Positions 44,427-55,954 are shown, counted from the stretch's first letter. The stretch is 64,000 nucleotides of DNA from Acephala macrosclerotiorum (GCA_014904845.1 MU119359.1:60859-124858), one strand, 5' to 3'. Translations and numbers: made by a program. The notes: generated from the sequence alone by a model not told the origin.

Positions 44427-45312
44427 TCATCGCAACTCGGGATCGCCCATCCAGTCTGGTTCCAGAAGCCAAGTCCTTTCCATGCCATTTGGTTGTGGTT
44501 TCGAGGGGCTTACTCTCGCCTTTCCTTTGCCTTCGAGCACCTCGTCGCGGAGACTGTCCAAAGCTCCAAGTGTGCCCCTAGCTCGATCGTCTCTGGCGTA
44601 TATCTTCAATCCTCTGACGTGCGTATCCTTTCCATTCTGGTGATTCTCCACAATCCTGACTTGCACCAAGAACGCCCTCAGCGTCTTTCCATCTTCACCT
44701 CCACCAACATGATCGAGAGGGACGTCAATCCAGCCTTTGGGTTGTTCGAAGCTAAGAGCAGAGAAGGGTATTAGGTCGTGATAGCCTGTGCCAGCTAAAA
44801 GAGTGATGCGTGTAGGGGTATAGGATTCGTCGGCTTCGAAGTCGAGGTACAGCCGGATCGCAACGATAGAGACGAGACGAGAAAAGTGGATGTTTAGGTG
44901 ATGAGGTTGCGGACCATCCGATCTGGTACCAATGTCAGTGACTAAATTATGCTTCCAAGTGCCAAACTCACTGCCAGAACAAATTCGTGTCTTCGTCCCT
45001 CAATGCTTCAACTCCACATCCAGGCTTGCTACTGCTGACCGTCCAGCTCGCCAAATTCCCAATTTCTTTCAATCCTAAAGCTGCAGGGTCGAAAGGAACA
45101 TCAATTTCCATGGGCACTGATCGGCGCTGGTTAGCAATTTGAAGCGTAGTAGGAGAATGAGCGATCAGGTTCTCTCCAACTCGTGCTGGAACGATTCGGA
45201 CTGCTGGGACTGCTCGAATTGGTAGAACTGGTCTCCATACTTGAAGCTGGGCGCGCAAACGAGCGGCATGGTCGATTGGAGGCGGACCACCAGGACGCGT
45301 TCGAGGAGGCAT
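44427..45312 (-). CDS. apc10: Anaphase-promoting complex subunit 10 (DOC-domain protein)
   Basis: APC10/Doc1 helps the APC/C ubiquitin ligase to bind D-box substrates in the nucleus. Exons 45312-44972 and 44922-44427 around a 49-nt intron (GTGAGT donor, CACTGACAT branch) give 278 residues. The DOC jelly-roll fold is clear: LKEIGNLASWTVSSSKPGCG, LRDEDTNLFWQSDGPQPH, VAIRLYLDFEADESYTPTRI and VRIVENHQNGKDTHVRGLKI. The C-terminal end is DPELR, close to the Ile-Arg tail that docks to Cdc27/APC3. The start at 45312 gives MPPRTRPGG. An acidic open frame just upstream (45646-45363) looks coding but is out of phase, so the true N-terminus may be longer. Confidence 0.9.
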
Positions 45313-45362
45313 GGTCAATTCCTCGAGGTGGTTGGAAAAGGACAAGAGAACTGGATTGAGGC

Positions 45363-45646
45363 ATACCTTCTTCTATATCACCTTCCTCTTGGTCATCATC
45401 TGCTCCTTCCTCGCCCTCCTCGCTGCCTTCATCCTCGTCGATTTCTTCATCGTTCTCTCCTGGTTCGATGCTTCCTTCATCGGAATCTTGGTCTCCTTCC
45501 GCGCCCTCGTCCACCAGTGGCGTAACGGGCGTGTGTAGAGTTGGTGTCACATTGCGTCTGTCGGCGTCGAATCTGAATCCTCTTATGGGTGGGAAGACAA
45601 GCCGGCCTGGATGCTGGGGAGTTTCTCGTACTGGAGTTGGTGTCAT
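45363..45646 (-). other. Acidic open frame upstream of apc10
   Basis: Starts at an ATG (45646), reads MTPTPVRETPQHPG and continues into a highly acidic stretch (EEIDEDEGSEEGEEGADDD) ending at a possible GTATGC donor (about 45366). Fungal APC10 proteins often carry such acidic N-terminal extensions. No available acceptor with a plausible intron length restores the apc10 phase, so it is either an upstream ORF, a splice form I cannot resolve, or a one-base error. Confidence 0.45.
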
Positions 45647-47314
45647 GGTGGGCAGTTTGGTGTTTTGGGAAGACGCGACTAGAAGTTTGGCGGGGGCAGT
45701 TAATGCCTTAGGCGCAAGACTCTGTTGCCTTGAATTTGAGGCTGATTATCAGCCCCGAATTTTCTCTTCACTTCCTCGGTTGCTCGGGAATGACCTCAAA
45801 TGTGAAATTCTATTGATCGCCACCAAGAAACAAGCTTTCGCTGCTGTCAGACGGACATAATACAGCACCGCCCATCTCTTCAGCTCCTACAATTTCCTGT
45901 CCCTGGATTCTCCCATAGCATCAGAAAAACAAACCTCACTCACTTACTCTACCTCTGGCATTGATGCATACCCCCGAAGACCCTTCACCGCAGCCGTCTC
46001 CTCTCCCCTTCGACTGCCGGCCAACGATCATCATACCGTCTCTAGCGGCAGATCACTTCTCTTCAAGCCCCTCCATACCGAACTATAGTACTTACCGAAC
46101 CCCAAAGCTGCAAGTCTGACTGCACACATACCGAGCCATCCCCATATCGGACCACACTTGCCATCCGCTGTTCCGATTACACAACATCTGATCCTCTCTC
46201 ATTCGTCACACACAGAAACTTCAAAATAAACTTCTTTCTTTGGTCCAAGCTTGCGGCTATGAAGGCGCCGGCAAGTACGGAAAAGTGCCTAAAGGGCTGA
46301 TCGTCTTGTGACGTTGACTGGGATGAAGTGGGATGATTTGCTTTGTTGATGCTTCTCCGGAAAGGCCAGCGTCATATAAGGAGAATGTCATTCGCAGTTG
46401 TGACTGCTTACCTCACCTGATGATTGATATCAAATCAGTTTGTTGCTGAGGTGTACAAAGTTCAGTTATCTCTTACTTCATCTGCAATATATCTTCTAGA
46501 GCTTTGACTATTCTTTTGTTGAAAACATCAACTACCGATTTTCTTCGAGTCTAGATTCGAATAATAGCAAGTTAGAAGTTTAGAAGTTAGACGTCAGCGA
46601 AAAATTAGTGGGGTATTCTTGAGCTGGAACCTGGGACCGAAATCAACCAACAACCTCCGACCTTCTCCCCAGCTATCTTGACAGCTGGATAGTCCTCGAC
46701 CGCCGCTTTCCTTATCAATTCGAACGTTCGAAGACCTTCTGTCATCGTACCTATTTTCGGGGGCAGTACCAACCCGTTACCAGGAGCACAGTAGCCATGG
46801 TTCTGAAGAAGTACGTTCTACCATTTCGTTCCTCAACATTCGTTTATCCAGCATTGCAATTTGATCAATCCTGCTCAATGCGTGGGAATCGTCTTGTAAA
46901 CATAAATATAGCCATGGATTCGTTGCAGAGTCGTCGAAAAGACATCAAGGTCTGCATATGATGATGGCGTGACCTAGTGGTCGAGATGGCTTGGCTTGTG
47001 GGGTTACGAAAGGCATTCTGGAATTGTCAACGACAATACTCCATCGGAGGGTCGTTATCAGCAGAGTTCCTACAATAATGATTTGGTGCTGCGACACGAG
47101 AGCTTTTAGTAGTATCACGTATAGTTTATGAGGTTCCGGTCCAGTTTCTTTGCCGAAGTCGCTGGAAAATTTCAAATTGACGATGATATTGGACAAGTTG
47201 TATATCATCTGCTCTCTTTCCCTTCTTGCCGTGCTGCACAGGTTATTGCTGCTGCTGCACAGGGTGCTGGCCCACTACAGAGCACTTGCTATCTCATTCG
47301 TTCGATAGCTCAAG
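45647..47314. other. 1.7 kb without a firm gene
   Basis: A promoter-like stretch precedes an ATG at 46798 followed after 14 nt by a GTACGT donor. Joining it to the acceptor near 46911 gives only a 24-residue product (MVLKNHGFVAESS...), so no gene is called. The rest shows nothing recognisable. Confidence 0.35.
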
Positions 47315-47887
47315 ATGCCGCAAACACCCTTCTTCTGCAACAGCTGCAATTTTCACCCCTGTCGTTGTACCCCTTCTAATAACCACCAATACTCTTCTTC
47401 TTCAATTCCTACCTTCGCCTCATCGTCCCCAATCCCCAGCTTTTCGTCTGAAGATTACGATTATGAGGATTGCATTTACGAACTCCCCCCACTCCCAACA
47501 CCCCTGCACCGCCCCTCATCCTCTCAACCTCCATCTCCATATAACCACAACATCACTTCCTACCAATCTTACGCATCTTCTATCTTTTCATCCTCAAAAC
47601 TATGCAATTGTCTAACGTCCCACTCAAGATGGCGTCAACGCCGACAATCCGTCCGGGAACTCCGCCAAAAAGACGCTGAGATGAGAGAAGAATACAACCG
47701 ACTCCGAGAAATGGACAGAAGGATAAAAGAAGGCATGACGCCCACGAGTTCGCAACCGCCGAGCTATGATCAGGGTATTAGTGGGAGTGGGGAGTCAGTT
47801 TTTGGGTCGACTGCTAGTGAGGCGGGTGCGGGTGGGAGGCCGAGGATGAGTGGTCAGAGTTCGCAGATGAGTGGGAGTACGAGATGA
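47315..47887 (+). CDS. Small protein with N-terminal Cys motif (190 residues)
   Basis: Single-exon frame from the ATG at 47315. The N-terminus contains CNSCNFHPCRC, a CxxCxxxxCxC motif that could hold one metal ion. A serine/proline-rich middle follows. Near residue 95 there is a second cysteine pair (CNC), then a basic coiled-coil-like helix (RQRRQSVRELRQKDAEMREE) and a Gly/Ser-rich end. The layout suggests a small scaffold or nuclear protein, but that is speculation. No family is recognised. Confidence 0.55.
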   Translation: MPQTPFFCNSCNFHPCRCTPSNNHQYSSSSIPTFASSSPIPSFSSEDYDYEDCIYELPPLPTPLHRPSSSQPPSPYNHNITSYQSYASSIFSSSKLCNCLTSHSRWRQRRQSVRELRQKDAEMREEYNRLREMDRRIKEGMTPTSSQPPSYDQGISGSGESVFGSTASEAGAGGRPRMSGQSSQMSGSTR

Positions 47888-48616
47888 AATATCATAAGGG
47901 GCAGGGTCGTTGATATCAAGGCACAGTGGGTTGCGTTGTGGGCTTCGTGGATGTCTGACGCTGCGTCGGACAAGAATTGAGAGACAATTGAGTTGCTGGG
48001 TTTGACAACAGGCGGACCCGCTGAACCTCTGCAGAGGATACACATTTGAGGGCGTGGGTGACGGACGAGTCCTCGGCTGAATATCGTTTTCGAAACTGAT
48101 CATTGAAGACCTTAGTTGGTGTTGGGAAACACATTAAACGTGAGTACAATATACTTCGTTGCATAGGAGGAGCATTCTTAGCGAGCGTTATTTGGATTCA
48201 TAGGTGTACGCAATACAATGAAAGGCAATCATCACACCATATCACTGACTGAGTAGTTGGAATTATTGCATAAATTGTTAGTCTTTTCAATGTCCCAACT
48301 ATGAGTGGACTTCCTCGGCTTTCTCTGCCACAAGGGAATTTTTATGATGTTTCTTGGATATAGTGTCTGGGCCTCTGGTTGATTCGTACACTCTTGTAAT
48401 GGACCGCAAATATCATCCAAATTAAATTGCATTCTTGAATAAAACGTGCTTGTCTATTTCAGATCTAGTACAATAATGGCAATATTAACCAAAATATCCA
48501 TTGTTGTGACCAGGCTCCTACAAATCTATTCAAATCAACCCAGGCTCCCTTTTGTAGATCCCAAATCCATGCCCTCGATTATTCTATTGATGTTATAGCC
48601 ATCCCACCATCAATCC
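47888..48616. other. Intergenic, no firm gene
   Basis: A minus-strand frame (48164-47916, starting MQRSILYSRLMCFPTPTK) opens with an ATG but shows no family features. The remainder is AT-leaning and featureless. Confidence 0.35.
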
Positions 48617-49204
48617 TCAGTCTGATTTCCCTGTCCGTGAACCAGAAGCTATGAGGAAGCTTTCTTGCCCTTCTGCAGCACCCCCTTATTCGATGAACGC
48701 AGGCCTCCTCGCCTCTTGCTCTTGCTCCAAGACCTTAGCTCTCTCAATATCACAAGCACAAAGCTTGGCCTCAGTCCTGTCCCAACCAGAATGCGAAAGG
48801 TATGCCTGGGTGAACGTCATGCTCTCGGTAGATTGTGTGGTACCTAAAGTCTTTTTCAGCCCTCGAGAGTTGGAAGAGGAAGAGTGAGGGACGATCCTGG
48901 TAATAGGGTAACTTTGCTTATGTAGGCGATTCTGTTCTTTTAATGCAGGCAAGATCATTTCGATCATTTCTCCAACAGAGAAAGGTATTGCGCATTTGCG
49001 GTAACCGTCAGGTTCTGCAAGATCCTGTCAGCATAGCAGAGTACTCTCGAAGAGGCCTTTATCGCGTATGCGTTTCCACTTTCAGTGTCTCTGCCAGGAT
49101 ATGTTGGGTTCGTGTCTGGCGCTCGAATGTGTGTAATATGCATATTCTTTGGACCGATGTATTATTTTGACCATGGAATGAGTAGATTGAAAGGGCTTGA
49201 CCAT
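48617..49204 (-). pseudogene. Orphan gene of 195 codons with three internal stops
   Basis: One minus-strand frame runs from the ATG at 49204 (MVKPFQSTHSMVKIIHRSKE) to the TGA at 48619-48617 without frameshift but with three internal stops, after SWQRH, after STLLC and after RRPAFIE. Between them the sequence looks coding: QDLAEPDGYRKCAIPFSVGE, MIEMILPALKEQNRLH and CACDIERAKVLEQEQEA. The first two stops are TGA and could derive from CGA arginine codons, the third is TAA. I do not recognise the family. An acceptor-like TTGCAG near the second stop means an intron cannot be excluded there. Confidence 0.5.
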
Positions 49205-51061
49205 GGCAATCGATGTGTAAATGTTGAGATTGAAAGGTCATCAAGTGGTGCCAGGAGGCAGTAAATTGATAAACAAATGAGTCGCGATCATAGTAGCAAC
49301 AACAAAAATTCTGTTAGCCTGCCTCATCTCTGCCTTATGGGAGTGAGGGACCGACGCTGTCTTCATCTTACACCTTTCGACACACTGCATGACGGTGACG
49401 ATTGGCACGTGATCGCTTAAGAAGAAAAGGGGCCTATCCAACGCCGACATTCGAGGTCCTAAGGAACCATTGTGCTCTGCTCATGCAGGTTGTGGTATAT
49501 ATCAATACTTGGATATTTGTTAGAGCTATATCTGTGCCGGACCTTCTGTCATACGACGGGCTTCGGCCATTGTGCTCAAGTGTCGGCTGCAGGAGCCTTC
49601 CTACCTGGGACAACCAAGAATATTTGATATCGTGTATATGGATGGATAGAAGCAGTTTATGCATCCTTCACAATCTCTGGGTGTTTAGTATTCACTCGAG
49701 GGCTCATTGAAAGCTGAGAAACGGTCCCCCCCCCAATCGACATTTAGAAAAGGTTTGATAAGGAGTATGTTCACCGAGAGTTCAACACTCGAGAGTCAAG
49801 GCCCAGAAATCCGATGAGGATTCTGATCTCGAAGAATTGTATCAGCGCCGTCTGCCACAGAGAATCTTGAGATTACCGGAGGAGTCTTATGCTTGATGTA
49901 GACGATGGTGGATTTTGGAAGTATGTTGATAAAAGAGTTGTTCTTACGGTGCGTGGAGAAAGCATCGGATCGGAGCCGCCGAATGATGAATTCTCGTGTG
50001 TGTTGGGAGCTACGGAATGTGAGGTTATATTTCTCCGAGATCGTGGTCTGTTTCTGGTTCTCTGGATTGCACAACAGAAGCACTCCTTGCACTTCCAACG
50101 TAGTCACCACTGCCAATTTACTTGATTTCACGTTGTCCGGACAAAAGCTACATACCCAAGTCGCCTCAAACTTGGTAACTGCTGTCAAGAAGATCTTTGC
50201 TGCCGATGAGTAAGTTCCCTTCCTATCCCTATCAATAGCAAGGGAGGAAGTTAATGTGTCACCTGGGCATAGTCCAGCCAGATCGGTCAAGACGAACACC
50301 ATTGTTGGGATGATTATGGGCATTCGAAAGGCGATTTACCTTCTCAGCCGCCGCCTGGTTGTTGGCAATCACGAAGTTGATGGAGGCCCAGGCAGGAGAA
50401 GAAAGTAATTTGGAGATGAATAAGGATATTAGTGAACAATCAATTGTTGACAACAATTGAATTGCTTCTGCAGAGGGGATGTGTCGAGGCATTCTGGTGG
50501 AGGGCTTTGGGTTGCTATCATCCTTAATAGTGGTCATTGGAGTACCTACTGTTGGTATCAAAGAGTTTCTTGATATCGAGAATGTATTGGACGACACGCC
50601 AACTAAGACTCGTCCGATCTTGTGATGTCATCGAAACTCTACAAGTAATCTTACTCTTGGGTGCAAAGAGATCTATGTTTCCAGCTACCAACCTAGCATC
50701 CAACAATTTAGCAAGTAGAATGTCGTAGAAATCATTCCGGAAATTCTAGCTGCGATGCTTCTCACACCATTTCACTTTTATTTGTACCGCTGTGGCCGCC
50801 CTTTTTCTCGAAGCGGCCTCCTAGCCTCCTTTCCTGTCGACACAAAGCTGTTCGACTCTCCACAGCAAAGAGTACTTAGCTATCATTAAGATGTAATATA
50901 ATATGCGCAAGCTAGCAGTCATCGTCGTGGACTCTCTAGTCATACTGCACCTTCAAAAATGCAGCTCACAATACGCAGATTCCAGAATCACGATCCAGGA
51001 AACCCCACAGTGTTTAAAAAACGTCACAATAGAAAGGGTATACACATATCTTTACAAGGCC
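49205..51061. other. 1.9 kb of non-coding or strongly decayed sequence
   Basis: Coding-like traces occur on the plus strand near 49800-49890 (DEDSDLEELYQRRLPQRI) and near 50095-50210 (VVTTANLLDFTLSGQKLHTQ), in different frames with stops between. They probably belong to a decayed gene that I cannot name. The rest shows no structure. Confidence 0.3.
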
Positions 51062-51964
51062 TTACAAAGAATTTTTTGGAAGTCTGATAATAGGGGGCTC
51101 TCTAACAGCCATTCCTTTGTTTCTAGGGTTTTCCAATTTTCTCCACTTCAAACGTACGCATACCCCTCTTTCTATTCCACTAAATATACCAACAAAATTG
51201 CTAACCTTGAAGCCAATTTTTTTTTCTTCAAATCTCGAAGTAAGCGAAACACCATCGCGAACAAAGAAGCTACACATAGTTGACAGAACGATCCTGCATT
51301 TGCAAAGAGAGAGCAATATAATAGTGGGGTTTGTTTTTTTACGACAGAATGGAAAGAAGTTGAAGTTGGAAGTGATGGAGTGGATTCGTAATGCTTTGAC
51401 GCCTGGCATACAAGTACAATACGACATCATTAATGGGTGTTCAAAGCCCATCACAGGATACCTTTGAAATGTCTCTTTGTCCTTGCGTGCTATCACGGTC
51501 CTGTTGCTCGTTTGCCTGTTGCTCGTTTGCCTGTTGCTCGTTTGCCTGTTGCTAATTGAGAATTTGAGACCCATCTTCCCCATCATACCTGTCAAATCTT
51601 CCTCGTTGTCGCTACTCTCTTCAAACACTTCCTCCTCACCCTCAATTCCATCCACAACTCTCCTTAGCCCCCAAATCTTGCAAGCAATCTTCCTTGCCAT
51701 TGTTGGTCTCCCGCGTCCGTTTTTACGCTTAACAATTTCCTTCAAGCGCTGTACAAGGGAAGAAATCTGATTGTTTTGTAACCTAGAGCCTGTCAGTGAG
51801 GATTTGTTCATGGCTTCCTTATTGTAGTTCTTGAGATCACTGAGGAACTTGTTTCGGAGCCAATCCCGCACAGTTTTCGCATTTGTATACGGCGAGGGAA
51901 AAGCGGTGATTTCAGAACTTGTAACGGAAGCTGCTTCCATTTTTTCATTTTTGAACCAGGGCAT
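51062..51964 (-). CDS. Hypothetical protein with small helical domain and SNRQT repeats
   Basis: A 300-codon frame opens with MPWFKNEKMEAASVTSSEI. Residues 20-105 (AFPSPYTNAKTVRDWLRNKF ... ARKIACKIWGLRRV) form a lysine-rich helical unit that resembles the plus-strand sequence at 52.5 kb. An acidic stretch (EGEEEVFEESSDNEEDL) and a SNRQT repeat encoded by a 15-bp minisatellite follow. The last third is rich in Phe, Cys and Ile and does not look like the rest; the true gene may end or splice before it. Function unknown; a nuclear or DNA-associated role is only a guess from the charge pattern. Confidence 0.4.
   Translation of the reverse strand: MPWFKNEKMEAASVTSSEITAFPSPYTNAKTVRDWLRNKFLSDLKNYNKEAMNKSSLTGSRLQNNQISSLVQRLKEIVKRKNGRGRPTMARKIACKIWGLRRVVDGIEGEEEVFEESSDNEEDLTGMMGKMGLKFSISNRQTSNRQTSNRQTSNRTVIARKDKETFQRYPVMGFEHPLMMSYCTCMPGVKALRIHSITSNFNFFPFCRKKTNPTIILLSLCKCRIVLSTMCSFFVRDGVSLTSRFEEKKIGFKVSNFVGIFSGIERGVCVRLKWRKLENPRNKGMAVREPPIIRLPKNSL
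51501..51553 (-). repeat. 15-bp minisatellite coding for SNRQT
   Basis: Three and a half copies of CTGTTGCTCGTTTGC (plus strand), perfectly conserved. In the minus-strand gene they encode the pentapeptide SNRQT three times plus a partial copy. Copy number is likely to vary between isolates. Confidence 0.9.
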
Positions 51965-52507
51965 CTTTCCTGTAGATGGGAAATAGGTTGATAGCTTGTA
52001 GGTGTATAGAGCTGGTTTTGTAAAATTGCAGATGGTGGCAAGTGATCTTATTACAACGTGTGCTGAGAGATTGTATTCTTTCTCTCAAGAATGCTTAAAG
52101 AGCAGATAGTGGCGATATTTATTTGATCTTGAGCGTCTTGCAACTTGCGAGGGCCAGAATGTTCGAAGACATTCCGGATTAGCGAACGACGATGCTACTC
52201 TGCTGAAACTTAAGAGGTAACCCACATTTAAGAAGACAAAGATTTGTCATTTCCCTTCAGTTCCTACGTACTAACCCACGTACGTACTTGATGATGAAAG
52301 ACAAGGCTGGAATCGAGGAGTAACGCTAAAGTGTCTTATATCTCAGTACAAAATTTACCCAAAAGTCTTATTTACATCCCGTCACATCACTCTCAATTGA
52401 GAACCGATCCTCAGCAGATCTGTCCATCGTGAAGCATTTGACCGTCGAGCATCCAGCCTTCAAGCACCATCCATCGGCTGTAGCGTTCGGTTTACAAGTC
52501 CAACAAG

Positions 52508-52852
52508 GTGCCTCCGAAGAGAGTCCAGGTGGTAACCGCTACATTGACCCAGACCGCGTTTTCCCCCTTCGATGGCGCTGATACGGAGGAATTCCAAGAG
52601 TGGTTGACGAACAACTTTCCCAGACAAATACGGCGACTTCCAGGTCAAGCAATGTTCTTGACGGGCAAGGCGCTTTACCGTTCACCACGTGAGATCATTC
52701 TCAAGGCTGTCAAGAAGATGTTCAGTAATAGAGGCTGGGGGGCTAAGAGGGTAGAGGAAGCCACCGATATCATCATGGCCATTAGGAAGATGCCCCAAGA
52801 CAAATTGAAGAAAGTGAGGATAAATAGAGACTTCTTGGACATCAGAACCTGA
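52508..52852 (+). CDS. Small helical-domain protein, divergent relative of the 51-kb gene (5' end unclear)
   Basis: The frame has no ATG: it is open from a TAG at about 52482, which may be an intron acceptor (GGCTGTAG). The sequence TQTAFSPFDGADTEEFQEWL, FLTGKALYRSPREIILKAVK and GWGAKRVEEATDIIMAIRKM parallels the minus-strand protein at 51.96 kb (TAF..P, A.T..WL.N.F, TG..L, I..A+K, AR.I..+R). It ends at TGA 52850. It is either a gene with an unseen first exon or a truncated copy. The two lie in opposite orientation, their starts about 550 bp apart. Confidence 0.4.
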   Translation: MPPKRVQVVTATLTQTAFSPFDGADTEEFQEWLTNNFPRQIRRLPGQAMFLTGKALYRSPREIILKAVKKMFSNRGWGAKRVEEATDIIMAIRKMPQDKLKKVRINRDFLDIRT

Positions 52853-53008
52853 GACTCGATACCTCCTAGAGCGTGCGCCCCGAATACATGGAGGAACAGC
52901 AGAACTTTCCAAATTTCGGCTTTGGTAGAAAGGATAATGAGGTTGAGAATGTACATAATTGACTTGAACTTCCTATAAAAAGATAAGCAAGAACTCAGGT
53001 AGCGATAC

Positions 53009-54861
53009 TCAAGCAGATTCTACTCCCTTCTCAATTTTGTCTCCTTTCACTCCTCCAACATACCCGGGCGTAGTATCTCCCTCATTGACGGTGATCCCCA
53101 ACCCCTCATCAGCAAGAGTCTGTCTCTGCTCATCCGTCATTGCACCCACATCAACCGTAATCTTTGGCCCAGTGAACCATTTCCTCGCATCGATGAAGTA
53201 GTAAGCCAGCGCTCCACCCCAAACCGCCATATTGATCACCACAGTATAGTTCATATTTTGGGGGGTCGGATTCGGTCCGCCTACTGGGAACATTGCCAAT
53301 ATAATGCCGAAGACAAGGAAAAGGATAGCAAGCCATGCAATGGGCCGAGAGAACTTGTCGCCGGTGTAGAATGGTCCAGGAACGAATTTATGTTGGCCCC
53401 AGACAAGGCGGCAGAGGAGTGGTGTCCCCCACGCTACGTTATTTCCTGCAACGGCGAGGGAGAAGAGAGCTGAAGCTGCAGCCGGGGCAATGAGGCAGAG
53501 AAGCCCGAGGATGGCTGCTAGGAAGACGCAGCCCCAGACACAGCGGAGGGGAATGAAGCCCATCTTCTGAGAGATGATACGGAAGAAGCTGGAGAATGGG
53601 AGGGCGCCGTCACGGGAGAATGCCCATGTTTGGCGAGACGCGGCAACAAGGATAGAAAGCCCCATGACGAACTGGACGATCATGAGGAGGGACATGAGAC
53701 CGAGCGTTCCGTGCTTGCCAATTGCGTCGTAGTAGATCTGTGCCATGGGTTGGCCGAACGAAGAGCCGAGTACAGATTCGAGGTCGGGGTTGATGCAGGC
53801 AGCGATGACGATCATGATGATGAAGCCGAGAATCCAGCAAGAGCCGATCGACATCATAATACCATATGGGACGGCTTTCGCTGCGTTTGCTGCTTCTTCG
53901 CTCATGTGGACACATGAATCGAAGGAACCGATGGTCCAGATCGGACTCAGCCATGAAAGCATAAATGCCCATCCCGTAGGCCAGGTGGTCGAATTCTCAG
54001 TTTGAGCGAAGATGTAATGTGCGTCGTTGCGTTGGTGTTTCCCGATCGGAAGGGAGATGATGGTTGCAGCAATCAGGATGAGATTCATGGCTACGAAGAC
54101 TGTTTGAAGCTTGCCCATGATTTTGGGGAGAGTTGAGGCGAGGACTCCGTGAAGGAGGACACAGCCTAGAAAGACAGCGTAGACGTCGCCGTTCGTGGGC
54201 GTCCAGTTTCCATCACGTGAAATGACAATTCTGTTTGGTCAGCGGGGTTACTTGAACAGGACTGGGTGTGCTTACACGGAGCAAAACATCAACGCAAACC
54301 CATAGTCGATACTGCAGAGACCCCCAACTAAGCCAAGCGTGTTGGAGTAACCAACCAAGAAACTCAATGCATTGCGAGTCCTAGGAGAAGCAAAGAAGTG
54401 CGTCCTTCACCAATCAGCTTACGATCTCCCTCGAGTGGCTCAACATACCACCAGTATAGACCTCCAGATGTAGGCATTGCCGAACCCAGATCTGCCATGG
54501 CCACACCGACAACAAAGATAAACATTGAAGCCACAAACCAGCCCCAAACCATGCCAACTGGACCAGCAGGTATCGAGAACGAGAGTGTGGAAGCGATTGA
54601 TGGGAGCAAGCCCATGATGCTGAACGCAATGCCAAAGACCTCGATCATTGTGAAGTTGCGGCGAAGTTCTTGCTTGTAGCCAAGCTTTGCTGAGATTTAC
54701 ATTAGCAGGGAGTTTCTTGAGAGGTAGCTTTAAGGTTACTTACCCAGAAGCTCTGCATCCGCATCTCCGGATAGCAGCTCTGGCGGAGGAGCAACGGTGT
54801 GTGAATGTCGGCTCATAGTTTTCTCCAGATCTGGAGAGGCGTTCTTGTTTTCTGCCATCAT
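53009..54861 (-). CDS. Amino-acid/choline-type permease (GABA-permease-like, APC superfamily)
   Basis: Exons 54861-54744, 54689-54449, 54380-54276 and 54230-53009 total 1686 nt, 561 residues; a second in-frame ATG follows immediately. Residue blocks match the yeast Uga4-type family: LGYKQELRRNFTMIEVFGIA, GPVGMVWGWFVAS, MADLGSAMPTSGGLYWWT, VGYSNTLGLVGGLCSIDYG, SFDSCVHMSEEAANAAKAVP and SRDGALPFSSFF. Twelve transmembrane helices are expected. The family carries GABA, choline, polyamines or other nitrogen compounds across the plasma or vacuolar membrane; the substrate cannot be read from sequence. All introns have good GT-AG ends. The protein appears intact. Confidence 0.9.
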
Positions 54862-55954
54862 GGCAGTGCTGTAGAGGTGCTTGATGTTAGAACGTGCGAT
54901 GGCGGTCAGAAAGAAGAAGAAAAGAGATGCCTGGGACAAGAGGTCAAGTACAAATAAGCATGCTCATCTTTGCTTCACCCTGACGACTATCAACGGTGTA
55001 GCTCTGATCGTGTGAGCTCATTGGATATATGTAATGGAAAGTTGCACCAAATATGATAAGAGCTGCACAACGATAGGGAGTGCAACGATAGCAGGGATGA
55101 GTCCGGGGTGGTGGATGCCATCAACGAGGGGTAATCGTCCCAGAAAAAGTCAAGATCACACCTCTTAGGATTGTTCTGGACTTAAGGTGGCGGGCAGATT
55201 CATTTCTTGAAGAATCCGGACGCATGGATTGGGTCCCAGCAACAAGCACAATTCTGCCACCATATTGCGGGGTCGACGCTAAAGAAGCCAAAGAAGCAAA
55301 GCTGCAAAAAGGAGGATAAAATTCCCCAAGACAGCTTAGAAGGTTTGGTAGAATGGCTGGACGGGGGACTACCTCCTGATATGAAGTTATTCGTATCAAG
55401 CCTCAATGAACGTTCACGCTCTTCTTATCAGTATGGCCGCCGCAATGCCCAAATCAGGTTTGTGGCTGGGGTCGAGATCGCGGAATTTGGCCGTGCTGAC
55501 AGGCGAAGGAAAATGGTCAGACAACTCGAATGATAGAGATAGCTCTTGGTGGAGAGTCAAGCTGACAGCAGCTGGTATTCTAGCGCGAGTCAAGAGCGAG
55601 TGCGACATGCAGCAAATGTAAGAGTGATGGAGCGATGCAGGGAGCGAAGGTGTTTTGGCAGCATCTGCACGAGTTGCAGTGTCGGATCACAGGTTCTGAA
55701 ATGCAGCTGTGATCGAAGCGTGGGGAAGGTCTGAATAGTAACATAAGTTACGCCTCATGATATCATGACGAGAACTAGAGAAACGTTGTTCATGGAAATG
55801 ATTGTGGAGTTAGAAAGGAGAAGGACGAGAGAAAAGAAAGAAAAAGCCGTGGAGGGGTAGCTGCACGTGACCCTTGATTTTGCTGCGCCTGCTCTCTCTT
55901 TCGACGGGAGCTCAGAATTGTCCCACGTCGAAGTGAACAACCAACAACACAACC
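54862..55954. other. Divergent promoter region, no gene seen
   Basis: About 1.1 kb between the permease (minus) and prefoldin 4 (plus). A plus frame at 55207-55533 lacks an ATG and family features. Contains both promoters. Confidence 0.4.

Noticed and set aside
45131..45362. 3' continuation of the acidic frame upstream of apc10
   Set aside because: It runs antiphase over the conserved apc10 coding sequence and looks like a shadow frame.
46798..46970. Two-exon gene starting MVLK at 46798
   Set aside because: Splicing gives only about 24 residues before a stop and no conserved sequence.
46960..47045. tRNA-like A-box (TGACCTAGTGGTCGAG)
   Set aside because: No matching B-box (GGTTCGANNCC) at the right distance and no cloverleaf stems could be drawn.
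55207..55533. 108-codon plus-strand frame
   Set aside because: No ATG at its start, basic low-information sequence, lies in a promoter region.
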